Assembly (NCBI RefSeq): GCF_001700965.1
Contig: NZ_CP016756.1
Coordinates: 2,842,501-2,906,500, forward strand
Source of the DNA: Stenotrophomonas nitritireducens
GTDB lineage: Bacteria > Pseudomonadota > Gammaproteobacteria > Xanthomonadales > Xanthomonadaceae
Direction of reading: 5' to 3'
Length of the DNA stretch: 64,000 bases
Of this stretch, positions 1-7,531 are shown in pieces (position 1 is the first letter of the stretch; each line of letters opens with the position of its first letter). A program made the position numbers and the translations under genes. The notes beneath the pieces were generated by a model. That model made no database searches and was not told the origin of the DNA. It was given only the letters and a program-made list of their open reading frames with translations.

Positions 1-462
1 GGCCGTGGCCGCCTGCTGCAGCAGCGGTTGGCTTCGGCCAAGGCCGGCAACCTGGCGGCTGAAGCGGCCTTGCTGTCGATGGGCGAGCCCTTGAGCGACG
101 CGCCCGAGTACCGGCGTGCGCTGGTGGAGCGGGTGCAGTCCTCGCAGGACCCGGAAGCCTTCCTGGCCATATCAGGTGCAATGGGCACCGCAGCGGCCGG
201 TGATGAGGCCTACAGCGGCCTGGTTGCCGGCACCCAGTTCAGCCAGCTGGCCTGGCAGGTTGCCGCCTGCCAGCTGGGGCTGGCCTGCGGCCCGGACAGC
301 ACCTTGATGGTGGCCTATTGCGCCAATGGCGGGATCTGCTCGCGCGATCCCCGACAGGATTTTGAGTCATTTGTTTACGACGCTGCGGTATCGCGGCAGG
401 GTATGGAAAAAATGAACGAGATGGTCAGCAGCTTGCGCAAAGCGCGCCGAGGTGTGCGATGA
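1..462 (+). CDS. Hypothetical protein, 5' end outside window
   Basis: The frame is open from base 1, so the true start lies upstream; 153 codons are visible. I do not recognise a characterised family. The visible part is Ala-rich and probably helical. It has a cysteine-containing middle (C-Q-L-G-L-A-C-G-P, then Y-C-A-N-G-G-I-C), a pattern I associate with uncharacterised xanthomonad proteins, and a basic end. The stop codon overlaps the next start as ATGA, so the two genes are probably translationally coupled and act together. Function unknown. Confidence 0.6.
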   Translation, partial: GRGRLLQQRLASAKAGNLAAEAALLSMGEPLSDAPEYRRALVERVQSSQDPEAFLAISGAMGTAAAGDEAYSGLVAGTQFSQLAWQVAACQLGLACGPDSTLMVAYCANGGICSRDPRQDFESFVYDAAVSRQGMEKMNEMVSSLRKARRGVR

Positions 463-818
463 ACTACCGACGTTTCATGCATGGGGCGAAGTTCTGGATC
501 TGGGTGGTGCTGTTCGTGGCCTATTCGGCCGGCGCCGTGGGCGTGGTGTTGATAGACACCTACGAAGACCGTTACCGAGCCCTGTCCAAGATCAAGCTGA
601 CCAGCGTCAAGTCCGAAGCGGACCTGCGGCGTGCCGGCGCGACCCAGGCGGCCGCAGTGTACCGCGCGCAGAGTGGCATGCCGTTCAACACCTTGCAGCC
701 GGGCAGCAGCTTCCAGATCGTATGGCCGGATGGCTCTGTGGAAACGGTGACGGTGATGGATCCGTCCTCGCCACTGGGCACCGAGCCGGTCAAGGCCACC
801 GTGGTGGAAGCCGAGTAA
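459..818 (+). CDS. Small single-pass membrane protein, unknown
   Basis: A 119-residue protein with one hydrophobic segment at about residues 12-32 (FWIWVVLFVAYSAGAVGVVL) after a short basic N-terminus, so probably an inner-membrane anchor with a periplasmic C-terminal domain of about 85 residues. The soluble part has no motif I recognise. The start overlaps the upstream stop (ATGA), and a strong hairpin terminator follows 15 bases after the stop, so this is the last gene of its operon. It converges on accC. Confidence 0.7.
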   Translation: MNYRRFMHGAKFWIWVVLFVAYSAGAVGVVLIDTYEDRYRALSKIKLTSVKSEADLRRAGATQAAAVYRAQSGMPFNTLQPGSSFQIVWPDGSVETVTVMDPSSPLGTEPVKATVVEAE

Positions 819-833
819 GCAGGTTTCCATCAG

Positions 834-869
834 GCACGAAAAAGGCGGGGATTCCCGCCTTTTTTGTGC
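834..869. terminator. Hairpin terminator between convergent genes
   Basis: The arms GCACGAAAAAGGCGGG and CCCGCCTTTTTTGTGC pair around a 4-base GATT loop. With an A-run on one side and a T-run on the other it can work in both directions, serving the small membrane protein operon and possibly accC. Confidence 0.85.
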
Positions 870-909
870 CTGCGTGTAATGCCAGGCAATGATCGGCCGA
901 GCGTCACCT

Positions 910-979
910 GTAGTGCCGAGCCATGCTCGGCATGGGGCGTTACCGGTAGAGCCTCTGCCGAGCATGGCTCGGCACTACA
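910..979. repeat. SMAG (GTAG) palindrome pair
   Basis: Two oppositely oriented copies of GTAGTGCCGAGCCATGCTCGGC are separated by about 23 bases. Each copy is itself an imperfect palindrome and the pair can form a larger cruciform. This is the GTAG repeat family known from Stenotrophomonas, here 3' of accC. Confidence 0.85.
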
Positions 980-1026
980 AAAAGACAGAAAGCAGGTGCC
1001 GGGCATTGCCCGGCAACCGCCTTCAA

Positions 1027-2394
1027 TCAGGTCAGCGCGATCGACTGGTTCTTGCGTTCGGCCAGGCGCTTTTCCAGGTAGTGGATGTTCTGCCCACCGG
1101 CCTGGAAGCCCTTGTCGCGCATGATGCGCTGCTGCAGGGCGACGTTGGTCTTGATGCCGTCCACCACCATCTCGCTCAGCGCCACCCGCATGCGGGCAAT
1201 GGCGGTTTCGCGGTCCGGGCCGTGCACGATCAGCTTGCCGATCATCGAGTCGTAGTTCGGCGGCACCTTGTAGCCGGCATAGATGTGCGTATCCACACGC
1301 ACGCCAGGGCCGCCCGGCGGATAGAAACCGGTGATCAGGCCGGGGCTCGGAATGAAGGTTTCCGCGTCCTCGGCGTTGATGCGGCATTCGATGGCGTGGC
1401 CATGCAGCACCACGTCGCTCTGCTTGATGGTCAGCTTCTGGCCGGAGGCGATGCGCAGCTGCTCGGCCACCAGATCGATACCGGTCACCATCTCGGTCAC
1501 CGGATGTTCCACCTGCACGCGGGTGTTCATTTCGATGAAGTAGAACTTGCCGTCTTCGAACAGGAACTCGAAGGTACCGGCGCCGCGGTAGCCGATGCGC
1601 ACGCAGGCTTCCACGCAGACCTTGCCGATCTGTTCGCGCAGCTCCGGGGTGATGCCCGGTGCCGGTGCTTCTTCCACCACCTTCTGGTGGCGGCGCTGCA
1701 TCGAGCAGTCGCGCTCACCCAGGTGGATGGCGTTGCCCTGGCCGTCGGCCAGCACCTGGATTTCCACGTGACGCGGATTTTCCAGGTACTTCTCCATGTA
1801 GACCTCACCGTTGCCGAACGCCGCCTTGGCTTCGGATTTGGTGGTCTCGATGGAGGCCTTCAACGCACCTTCGGCATGCACCACGCGCATGCCGCGGCCG
1901 CCGCCGCCGCCCGATGCCTTGATGATGACCGGGTAGCCGATCTCACGGGCAATCTTGGTGTTGGCGACGATGTCTTCACCCAGCGGGCCGCCCGAGCCGG
2001 GCACGCACGGCACGCCGGCGGCCTTCATCGCGCGGATCGCTTCCACCTTGTCGCCCATCAGGCGGATGGTTTCCGCACGCGGGCCGATGAAGATGAAACC
2101 GGACTGCTCCACGCGCTCGGCGAAGTCGGCGTTCTCGGACAGGAAGCCGTAACCCGGGTGGATGGCCTGGGCGTCGGTGACCTCGGCCGCCGCGATCAGC
2201 GCCGGGATGTTGAGGTAGCTTTCCGACGACGGGGCCGGGCCAATGCAGACCGACTCGTCGGCCATGGCCACGTGCTTGAGATTGCGGTCAACGGTGGAAT
2301 GCACCGCAACCGTACGGATGCCCAGGGTATGGCACGCGCGCAGGATGCGCAGCGCGATTTCACCCCGGTTGGCGATGACGACTTTATCCAGCAT
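1027..2394 (-). CDS. accC: Acetyl-CoA carboxylase, biotin carboxylase subunit
   Basis: 455 residues, the usual AccC length. It carries out ATP-dependent carboxylation of the biotin on AccB, the first half-reaction of malonyl-CoA formation for fatty acid synthesis. The N-terminus [20 protein letters not shown] is the typical biotin carboxylase start. The ATP-grasp region has the glycine-rich loop [11 protein letters not shown] and the later [10 protein letters not shown] active-site motif. An upstream in-frame ATG at 2412 would add only six residues and overlap accB; 2394 fits the family. It lies 10 bases downstream of accB in the same operon, and a SMAG pair follows it. Confidence 0.97.
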   Translation of the reverse strand: MLDKVVIANRGEIALRILRACHTLGIRTVAVHSTVDRNLKHVAMADESVCIGPAPSSESYLNIPALIAAAEVTDAQAIHPGYGFLSENADFAERVEQSGFIFIGPRAETIRLMGDKVEAIRAMKAAGVPCVPGSGGPLGEDIVANTKIAREIGYPVIIKASGGGGGRGMRVVHAEGALKASIETTKSEAKAAFGNGEVYMEKYLENPRHVEIQVLADGQGNAIHLGERDCSMQRRHQKVVEEAPAPGITPELREQIGKVCVEACVRIGYRGAGTFEFLFEDGKFYFIEMNTRVQVEHPVTEMVTGIDLVAEQLRIASGQKLTIKQSDVVLHGHAIECRINAEDAETFIPSPGLITGFYPPGGPGVRVDTHIYAGYKVPPNYDSMIGKLIVHGPDRETAIARMRVALSEMVVDGIKTNVALQQRIMRDKGFQAGGQNIHYLEKRLAERKNQSIALT

Positions 2395-2404
2395 GGGCGG
2401 CGCC

Positions 2405-2881
2405 TCAGGCAATCACGAACAGCGGCTGGTCGAACTCAACCGGGCTGCCGTTCTCACCGAGGATGGCCACCACGGTGCCGGATACTTCGGCCTCGATCGG
2501 GTTGAACATCTTCATCGCCTCGATGATGGCCAGGGTTTCACCGGCCTTGATGGTCTGGCCGACGCTGACGAAGGCCGGCTTGTCCGGCGAGGACGAGGAG
2601 TAGAAGGTGCCGACCATCGGCGCGCGCTGCACGTGGCCTTCCGGCAGGGCATTGCCGGCCTTGGCGGTGCCGCCGGTGGAGGCTTCGGTCGGGCCGCTCA
2701 TCGGCATGGCCGGGGCAGCCGCTGCGGCCGGGGCGGCATACACCGGTGCCGGCGCCGGGACATAGGTGCCTACCGGGTTGCGCGACAGGCGTACGGATTC
2801 TTCGCCTTCCTTGATCTCGATTTCGGCCAGGTTCGACTCTTCCAGCAGGTCGATGAGCTTCTTGATTTTGCGCAGATCCAT
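2405..2881 (-). CDS. accB: Biotin carboxyl carrier protein of acetyl-CoA carboxylase
   Basis: 158 residues. The N-terminal helix ([20 protein letters not shown]) is the standard AccB start. A Pro/Ala-rich flexible linker covers about residues 41-65, and the C-terminal biotinyl domain carries E-A-M-K-M with biotin-accepting Lys124. It carries the carboxylated biotin from AccC to the carboxyltransferase AccAD. The frame continues open upstream, but the start at 2881 matches homologues. It sits between the LprI-like gene and accC, all in the same direction. Confidence 0.97.
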   Translation of the reverse strand: MDLRKIKKLIDLLEESNLAEIEIKEGEESVRLSRNPVGTYVPAPAPVYAAPAAAAAPAMPMSGPTEASTGGTAKAGNALPEGHVQRAPMVGTFYSSSSPDKPAFVSVGQTIKAGETLAIIEAMKMFNPIEAEVSGTVVAILGENGSPVEFDQPLFVIA

Positions 2882-2936
2882 GAGGGCCTCTTTGGGTTGC
2901 AGTAAGTCGGTAAGGAGAAGGCGCGGGGCGCCCGGG

Positions 2937-3365
2937 TCAAAGTTCGTAGAAATCGCGCAGCTGCCGCGTACGGTCCTGCGCGTGGGTGGTAAGACAGCGC
3001 ATCTGCGCACCATTGCGCGATGTGCCGTCGGCATTGAAGGCGTAGATCGCGTCGCAGTCCTTGTCGCGCAGCTGGATCCAGGCGCGTTGCGCTGCGATCA
3101 GCTGCTGCTCGGCCTCGGCGCAGTGCGTGCAGCTGCCATCTGCGGCCTGTTGCTGCAGCTGGTGGCGGGCCTGCTTGTAGGTGGCGTTCAACAGCGCATC
3201 GGCATCGGTAGCACGGTCGGAGGCGCACAGGTCGCTTTCCATCGTGCTGGTCACATTCGCGCAGTCGATGCCTTCGGCGTCGCGATCCAGGTTCTGTGCA
3301 TGGGCAGCGGCCAGCGGCAGGCACACCACAGCCAGTCCCGACAGCAACCGCGGCAGCGCTTTCAC
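2937..3365 (-). CDS. Secreted LprI/DUF1311-like protein
   Basis: 142 residues with a clear signal peptide ([20 protein letters not shown], cleavage after AHA). The mature part has the layout of the lysozyme-inhibitor LprI-type (DUF1311) domain: Asp/Glu-rich start, several Cys likely in disulfides (C-A-N, D-L-C-A-S, C-T-H-C, M-R-C-L), and the W-I-x-L-R-D-x-D-C core followed by an R-x-L-x-x-F-Y end. Some members inhibit lysozyme; whether this one does is not shown. Its start overlaps the aroQ stop by four bases, so it is coupled to aroQ and precedes accB, an unusual companion for these housekeeping genes. Confidence 0.8.
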   Translation of the reverse strand: MKALPRLLSGLAVVCLPLAAAHAQNLDRDAEGIDCANVTSTMESDLCASDRATDADALLNATYKQARHQLQQQAADGSCTHCAEAEQQLIAAQRAWIQLRDKDCDAIYAFNADGTSRNGAQMRCLTTHAQDRTRQLRDFYEL

Positions 3366-3808
3366 GCGCTTACCCCAACGCGAGCCAGCGCCGCATCCAT
3401 CGCATAGCGGTAGCTGTCGGCGCCAAAGCCGCAGATCACGCCGACGGCTTTGTCACTCAGGTAGCTGTGTTGGCGGAACGGCTCGCGCGCGTGCGGGTTG
3501 GACAGGTGGATCTCGATGAACGGAATCGCCACCCCGGCCAGCGCATCGCGCAGGGCCACCGAGGTATGGGTGAAGGCGGCGGGGTTGATCAGGATGAAAG
3601 CGGTTCCATCGGCGCGCGCGGCCTGCACCCGGTCCACCAGCACATGCTCGGCGTTGGACTGCAGGTGTTCGCTCTGGTGCCCCTGTGCCTGTGCCTGCGC
3701 CGACAGCGCAGCGTCGATCTGGGCCAACGTGGTGTGGCCGTAGACGTCGGGCTCGCGGGTGCCCAGCAGGTTGAGGTTGGGGCCGTGAAGGACCAGCAGT
3801 TTTGCCAT
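3362..3808 (-). CDS. aroQ: Type II 3-dehydroquinate dehydratase
   Basis: 148 residues, the normal length. It catalyses the third step of the shikimate pathway, 3-dehydroquinate to 3-dehydroshikimate. The family motifs are visible in order: [10 protein letters not shown] near the N-terminus, [14 protein letters not shown], and [14 protein letters not shown] with the catalytic His region. The start at 3808 gives the canonical [16 protein letters not shown]. It is first in an aroQ, LprI-like, accB, accC operon; aroQ-accB-accC is a widespread gammaproteobacterial order. Confidence 0.95.
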   Translation of the reverse strand: MAKLLVLHGPNLNLLGTREPDVYGHTTLAQIDAALSAQAQAQGHQSEHLQSNAEHVLVDRVQAARADGTAFILINPAAFTHTSVALRDALAGVAIPFIEIHLSNPHAREPFRQHSYLSDKAVGVICGFGADSYRYAMDAALARVGVSA

Positions 3809-4069
3809 GTGCCAAGGGTCGGCGGGGAAGGGCGGCAGTGTGAGGGAAGCCGGGAATACTGTCCAGTTCGACGAAATTAGCCGTGTTTTAATCGATTGTT
3901 TGAATTTTGCGATGATGCTGGAGTGGCTTGTAGGGCGGTGCGTCCGCGTTGCCTGGGGGTAACCGCCGTGCGCAACTTCCCCTGCAGGGCCGGAAGCCGC
4001 TCCCCGCACGATGCGCAGAATTTGCGAGGAAATGAGCGAACTTGGGCTTTCTCCGGCAAACCGCGACGA

Positions 4070-4275
4070 CCAAAGCCCCTCTCCCTTTCGGGAGAGGGGT
4101 TGGGGAGAGGGCAGAACGAAGCAGCCATCCTGGATTTCCAGAAAGCTATCCGCACCTGGCTTCAAACGATGAAGCCAAAGCAACAGCCAAAGCCCCCTCA
4201 TCCGCCCCTTCGGGGCACCTTCCCCCACAAGAAGGGGGCTGCAGTCCCGTCAACGGGAGAAGGGATAGCAGGCTC
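4070..4275. repeat. REP-like hairpins in the aroQ-tetR intergenic region
   Basis: The 533-base gap between divergent aroQ and the tetR gene holds no gene I can support. At about 4077-4112 lies a C-rich hairpin with CTCTCCC/GGGAGAG arms followed by GGTTGGGGAGAGGG, one copy of a repeat family found throughout the window. At about 4195-4265 lies a second hairpin-rich stretch containing GCCCCTTCGGGGC. Confidence 0.65.
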
Positions 4276-4304
4276 CTGCTTTCTTCTCCCGGTAATCACC
4301 TGTT

Positions 4305-4323
4305 AATAGACGACCGGTCTATT
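4305..4323. promoter_or_regulatory. Palindromic operator for the TetR-family repressor
   Basis: AATAGAC and GTCTATT form inverted arms around GACCG, reading AATAGACGACCGGTCTATT. It lies 19 bases before the ATG of the TetR gene. It closely resembles the TAGACC...GGTCTA type box known for NemR of Escherichia coli, which responds to electrophiles. Autoregulation of the whole four-gene cluster is inferred. Confidence 0.7.
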
Positions 4324-4341
4324 CGGAGTAGCATCCGCCCC

Positions 4342-4971
4342 ATGAACCTCTCCCCCAAAGCCCAGGCCACCCGTCAGCACATTCTGGACACCGGCTACCG
4401 GCTGGTCCTGCAGAAGGGCTTCGCCGCGCTCGGTCTGCAGGAAATCCTCAAGGCGTGCGCCGTTCCCAAGGGCTCCTTCTATCACTACTTCGCGTCCAAG
4501 GAAGTCTTCGGCTGCGAGTTGCTGCAACAGTACGTAGACGGCTACGGGCGCAAGCTGGATGAACTGCTGGCCGACCCCGGCAATGGCCGACAGCGCTTGA
4601 TGCGTTATTGGGAGGCTTGGGCGCGCGACCCGGCCGATCCAGCGCAGGGTTGGGCCGAGGAATGCCTGGTGGTGAAGCTGGCCGCCGAGGTGTCCGACCT
4701 TTCCGAAGACATGCGCCGCGTGCTCGACCAGGGTGTGCAGCGCCTGCTGCAACGCATTGCCGCCCTGGTCGAAGAAGGCCGCGCCGACGGCTCGCTGCCC
4801 AAGGGCAAGCCCGCCCTGCAGGTTGCCCGCGTGCTGTACCAGATGTGGCTGGGCGCGGCCCTGCTGTCCAAGCTCAGCCAGGACCGCCTGCCACTGCAAC
4901 AGGCCCACGAGGCCACCGAACACCTGCTGACCTGCGACAACACCGTCGCAGCTGCTTCCCCCGCCCACTGA
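4342..4971 (+). CDS. TetR/AcrR-family repressor, NemR-like
   Basis: 209 residues. The N-terminal helix-turn-helix spans about residues 10-55 (L-Q-E-I-L-K-A-C-A-V-P-K-G-S-F-Y-H-Y-F-A-S-K-E, recognition helix near V-P-K-G-S-F-Y). The C-terminal ligand domain is all-helical and carries a Cys in the A-E-E-C-L segment, plausible for thiol sensing as in NemR. The AATAGAC...GTCTATT palindrome lies directly upstream, and the DJ-1-like gene starts 10 bases after the stop. The module downstream (DJ-1/PfpI, Ohr, oxidoreductase) suggests sensing of reactive electrophiles or peroxides. The thiol-sensing role is inference. Confidence 0.85.
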   Translation: MNLSPKAQATRQHILDTGYRLVLQKGFAALGLQEILKACAVPKGSFYHYFASKEVFGCELLQQYVDGYGRKLDELLADPGNGRQRLMRYWEAWARDPADPAQGWAEECLVVKLAAEVSDLSEDMRRVLDQGVQRLLQRIAALVEEGRADGSLPKGKPALQVARVLYQMWLGAALLSKLSQDRLPLQQAHEATEHLLTCDNTVAAASPAH

Positions 4972-4981
4972 AGGTACTGCC

Positions 4982-5668
4982 ATGAAAGTTCTGTTCGTAC
5001 TGACCTCGCACGACCAGCTCGGCGACACCGGGCACAAGACTGGCTTCTGGCTGGAAGAATTCGCCGCACCGTATTACGTGTTCAAGGACGCCGGCGCCAA
5101 CATCACCCTGGCATCGCCAGCCGGCGGCCAACCGCCACTGGACCCGCGCAGCGATGAGCCCGATGCACAGACCCCGGCCACCGACCGCTTCCGCAGCGAC
5201 GGCGACGCCCAGCAGCAACTTGCCACTACGCTCCCGCTGAAGCAGATCGACGCTGCCAAGTTCGACGCGGTGTTCTACCCCGGCGGCCATGGCCCGCTCT
5301 GGGATCTGGCCCGCGATGCCGACTCCATCGCCCTGATCGAAACCTTCGACCGCGCCAACAAGCCGCTCGGCCTGGTCTGCCACGCGCCTGGCGCCTTGAT
5401 TGCCGCACGCACTGCCGACGGCAAGCCGCTGGTTGCCGGCCGCAAGGTCACTGGTTTTTCCAATAGTGAAGAAGAGGCCGTCGGCCTGACCGCCGTGGTG
5501 CCGTTCCTGATCGAAGACGAGTTCGCTCGTCTCGGCGGCAACTACAGCAAGGGCCCGGACTGGCAGCCCTATGTGCTTAGCGACGGCCACCTGGTCACCG
5601 GCCAGAATCCGGCCAGCTCCGAAGCCGTGGCCAAGGCCCTGCTCGCCCAACTCGCCCAACTCGCCTGA
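4982..5668 (+). CDS. DJ-1/PfpI-family protein (Hsp31-like, GATase1 fold)
   Basis: 228 residues of the type-1 glutamine amidotransferase-like DJ-1/PfpI superfamily, close to the Hsp31/class glyoxalase III type. The nucleophile elbow is L-G-L-V-C133-H-A-P-G-A-L. An acidic residue in G-F-W-L-E-E (residues 21-26) fits the conserved Glu near the Cys, and F-Y-P-G-G-H-G-P (98-105) is typical. Members detoxify methylglyoxal or related carbonyls, or act as chaperones; which applies here is not shown. It is immediately downstream of the NemR-like repressor. It ends in a short L-A-Q-L-A-Q-L-A repeat. Confidence 0.88.
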   Translation: MKVLFVLTSHDQLGDTGHKTGFWLEEFAAPYYVFKDAGANITLASPAGGQPPLDPRSDEPDAQTPATDRFRSDGDAQQQLATTLPLKQIDAAKFDAVFYPGGHGPLWDLARDADSIALIETFDRANKPLGLVCHAPGALIAARTADGKPLVAGRKVTGFSNSEEEAVGLTAVVPFLIEDEFARLGGNYSKGPDWQPYVLSDGHLVTGQNPASSEAVAKALLAQLAQLA

Positions 5669-5681
5669 GCCGCATGACCAG

Positions 5682-5716
5682 TAGCCCGGGTAAGCAAAGC
5701 GCACCCGGGAAATGAG
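5682..5716. repeat. CCCGGGTAAGC...GCACCCGGG interspersed repeat
   Basis: An imperfect hairpin with CCCGGG/CCCGGG ends around TAAGCAAAGCGCA. Related copies lie at about 34328-34360, 34410-34440 and 34478-34510. It lies between the DJ-1-like and Ohr genes. Confidence 0.6.
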
Positions 5717-5785
5717 CCATCAAGAAAAATCTGCAAATCCGCGTTCCACCAAAGCACCCTCAACGCACCCCACAAGGAATCGGCA

Positions 5786-6196
5786 ATGAAGATCTTCTAC
5801 AAAACCCGCGCCACCGCCACCGGTGGCCGCGCCGGCCACACCGCGTTGGACGACGGCAGCCTCGGCTTCGATCTGGCACTGCCGGGTTCCAACAAGGCCG
5901 GCACCAACCCCGAGCAGTTGTTCGCGCTGGGCTATGCCGCCTGCTTCGACAACGCCTTGCCGGTAGCGGCCAAGCAGTTGCAGTTGCAGCCGGCGGGCAC
6001 CGCCACCTCGGTGGAAGTCGGCATCGGCCAGACGGCTGAAGGCGGCTACGCGTTGGACATCGACCTGCACGTTGAAGTGAAAGGCCTGCCGCAGGTCGAC
6101 GCCCAGCGTCTGGTCGAAGCCGCACACAAGATCTGCCCGTACTCCAACGCCACCCGCGGCAACGTCGATGTGCGCCTGCACGTAAGCGCGGTCTGA
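5786..6196 (+). CDS. Organic hydroperoxide resistance protein (Ohr/OsmC family)
   Basis: 136 residues, standard Ohr size. It reduces organic and fatty-acid hydroperoxides through a Cys pair: peroxidatic Cys53 in G-Y-A-A-C-F-D-N-A-L and resolving Cys117 in K-I-C-P-Y-S-N-A-T-R-G-N. The N-terminus (Y-K-T-R-A-T-A-T-G-G-R-A-G) and the A-G-T-N-P-E-Q-L-F-A stretch are typical of the Ohr branch rather than OsmC. A good ribosome site (AAGGAA) precedes the ATG. No OhrR gene is adjacent; the NemR-like TetR repressor two genes upstream is the probable regulator. Confidence 0.92.
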   Translation: MKIFYKTRATATGGRAGHTALDDGSLGFDLALPGSNKAGTNPEQLFALGYAACFDNALPVAAKQLQLQPAGTATSVEVGIGQTAEGGYALDIDLHVEVKGLPQVDAQRLVEAAHKICPYSNATRGNVDVRLHVSAV

Positions 6197-6239
6197 TTCA
6201 CGAATAAACGCCGAGTCAGTGCATGGCGCTGACAAACAC

Positions 6240-6342
6240 TTGTAGGAGCGGCGTGAGCCGCGAAGCTGGCGTTGCTTACACGAATGGCATCTGTGCCATC
6301 TGATGATGTGCTTGCTTCGCGGCTCACGCCGCTCCCACAAAA
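6240..6342. repeat. Interspersed hairpin (TGTAGGAGCGGCGT family), inverted pair
   Basis: TGTAGGAGCGGCGTGAGCCG at the left and its near complement ending CTCACGCCGCTCCCACAAA at the right enclose about 45 unique bases, including a second small pairing GCGAAGC/GCTTCGC. This is a xanthomonad REP-like element, repeated at about 33.2-33.6, 43.7-43.9, 51.1-51.9 and 61.7-61.85 kb. Confidence 0.8.
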
Positions 6343-6399
6343 ACGAAGCTGATGCCAGAACTCTGACTACGGCCATTCCTCCAGCAACAGGAGACAAAC

Positions 6400-7377
6400 A
6401 TGCGCAGCGCCATCCACACCACCTTCGGTGAGCCGGCCGAAGTACTCGCACTCGGCGACAGCCCCCTCCCGCAGCCAGGCGTGGGCGAAGTACGGATCAA
6501 GACCCTGCTCGCGCCCATCCACAATCACGACCTGTGGACCGTGCGCGGCAAGTACGGCTACAAGCCTACGCTGCCCGCCATCGGTGGCAGTGAAGCAGTA
6601 GGCTTCGTTGATGCATTGGGCGAAGGCGTGCAGGGCATCACCATCGGCCAGCGCGTCATGGCCGCATCGGTGCACGGCACCTGGGCCGAATATTTCATCG
6701 CCCCCGCACGCATGGTCATTCCAGTACCGGACGGCATCGTCGACGAAGCCGCCGCGCAGTTGATCGCCATGCCATTGAGCGCGCTGATGCTGCTGGAATT
6801 CCTGCAGGCCGAACCGGGCCAATGGATCGTGCAGAACACCGCCAACGGTGCGGTCGGCAAGACCCTGGCCATGCTCGCTGCCGCGCGCGGCATAAACGTG
6901 CTGGGCCTGGTGCGTCGCGATGCGGGCGTCGATGAACTCAAGGCGCTCGGCATCAACAATGTTCTGTCGACGACACAGCCGGATTGGAAGTCGCGCGCGC
7001 AGGCATTGCTTGGCGCCAAGCTCGCACACGCAGCAGTCGATTCCATCGGCGGCCAGGCCAGCGCGGATCTGGTCTCACTGCTCGGCGACAACGGCACGCT
7101 GGTCTCGTTCGGCACCATGGCCGGCGAAGCGATGCAGATTCCCTCAGGCGACCTGATCTTCAAGCAGGCCACGGTCAAGGGCTTCTGGGGCAGCAAGGTG
7201 AGCCAGCAGATGTCGGTGGAGAACAAGCGTCGACTGGTCGGCGAGCTGCTGCAGCGTGTGCTGAGTGGCGAGCTTAAACTGCCGGTGCAGGCGGTCTATG
7301 AACTGGGTGATGTCGCCGAGGCGGTGACGGCGAGCTTGTTGCCGGGGCGCAAGGGCAAGGTGTTGCTGCGTCCCTGA
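6400..7377 (+). CDS. MDR-superfamily NAD(P)H oxidoreductase (quinone/enoyl reductase-like)
   Basis: 325 residues of the medium-chain dehydrogenase/reductase superfamily without the structural zinc Cys set, so nearer the quinone oxidoreductase and trans-2-enoyl reductase branch. The GroES-like N-terminal domain spans about 1-125 (G-G-S-E-A-V-G-F-V motif). The Rossmann domain has N-G-A-V-G-K-T-L-A-M near residues 150-160. A strong ribosome site (AGGAGA) precedes the ATG. As the fourth gene of the NemR-like cluster it probably reduces reactive alkenals or quinones, in line with electrophile defence. The substrate is inferred. Confidence 0.85.
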   Translation: MRSAIHTTFGEPAEVLALGDSPLPQPGVGEVRIKTLLAPIHNHDLWTVRGKYGYKPTLPAIGGSEAVGFVDALGEGVQGITIGQRVMAASVHGTWAEYFIAPARMVIPVPDGIVDEAAAQLIAMPLSALMLLEFLQAEPGQWIVQNTANGAVGKTLAMLAAARGINVLGLVRRDAGVDELKALGINNVLSTTQPDWKSRAQALLGAKLAHAAVDSIGGQASADLVSLLGDNGTLVSFGTMAGEAMQIPSGDLIFKQATVKGFWGSKVSQQMSVENKRRLVGELLQRVLSGELKLPVQAVYELGDVAEAVTASLLPGRKGKVLLRP

Positions 7378-7531
7378 GTGGATGGCGTTGCAGGTTCGCG
7401 ATTGCCAGGGCCTCGCCGCCATGCGTGCGGGCCCCCGGCGTTTCAGCAAGCGGGGAAAACACGGACGCACGTCGCCTGCGTGAATGCAGCCGGCACTGCA
7501 ACAAGGTCGTCATCCGTAGGCGCAGGCGAAC

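Noticed and set aside
889..2505. A 538-codon open frame opposite accC and accB
   Set aside because: Antisense shadow of conserved accC; no recognisable domain and no sensible start.
6240..6342. Inverted hairpin pairs considered as insertion-sequence ends
   Set aside because: No transposase between or near the arms, and many copies occur in short intergenic gaps, as for REP-like elements.
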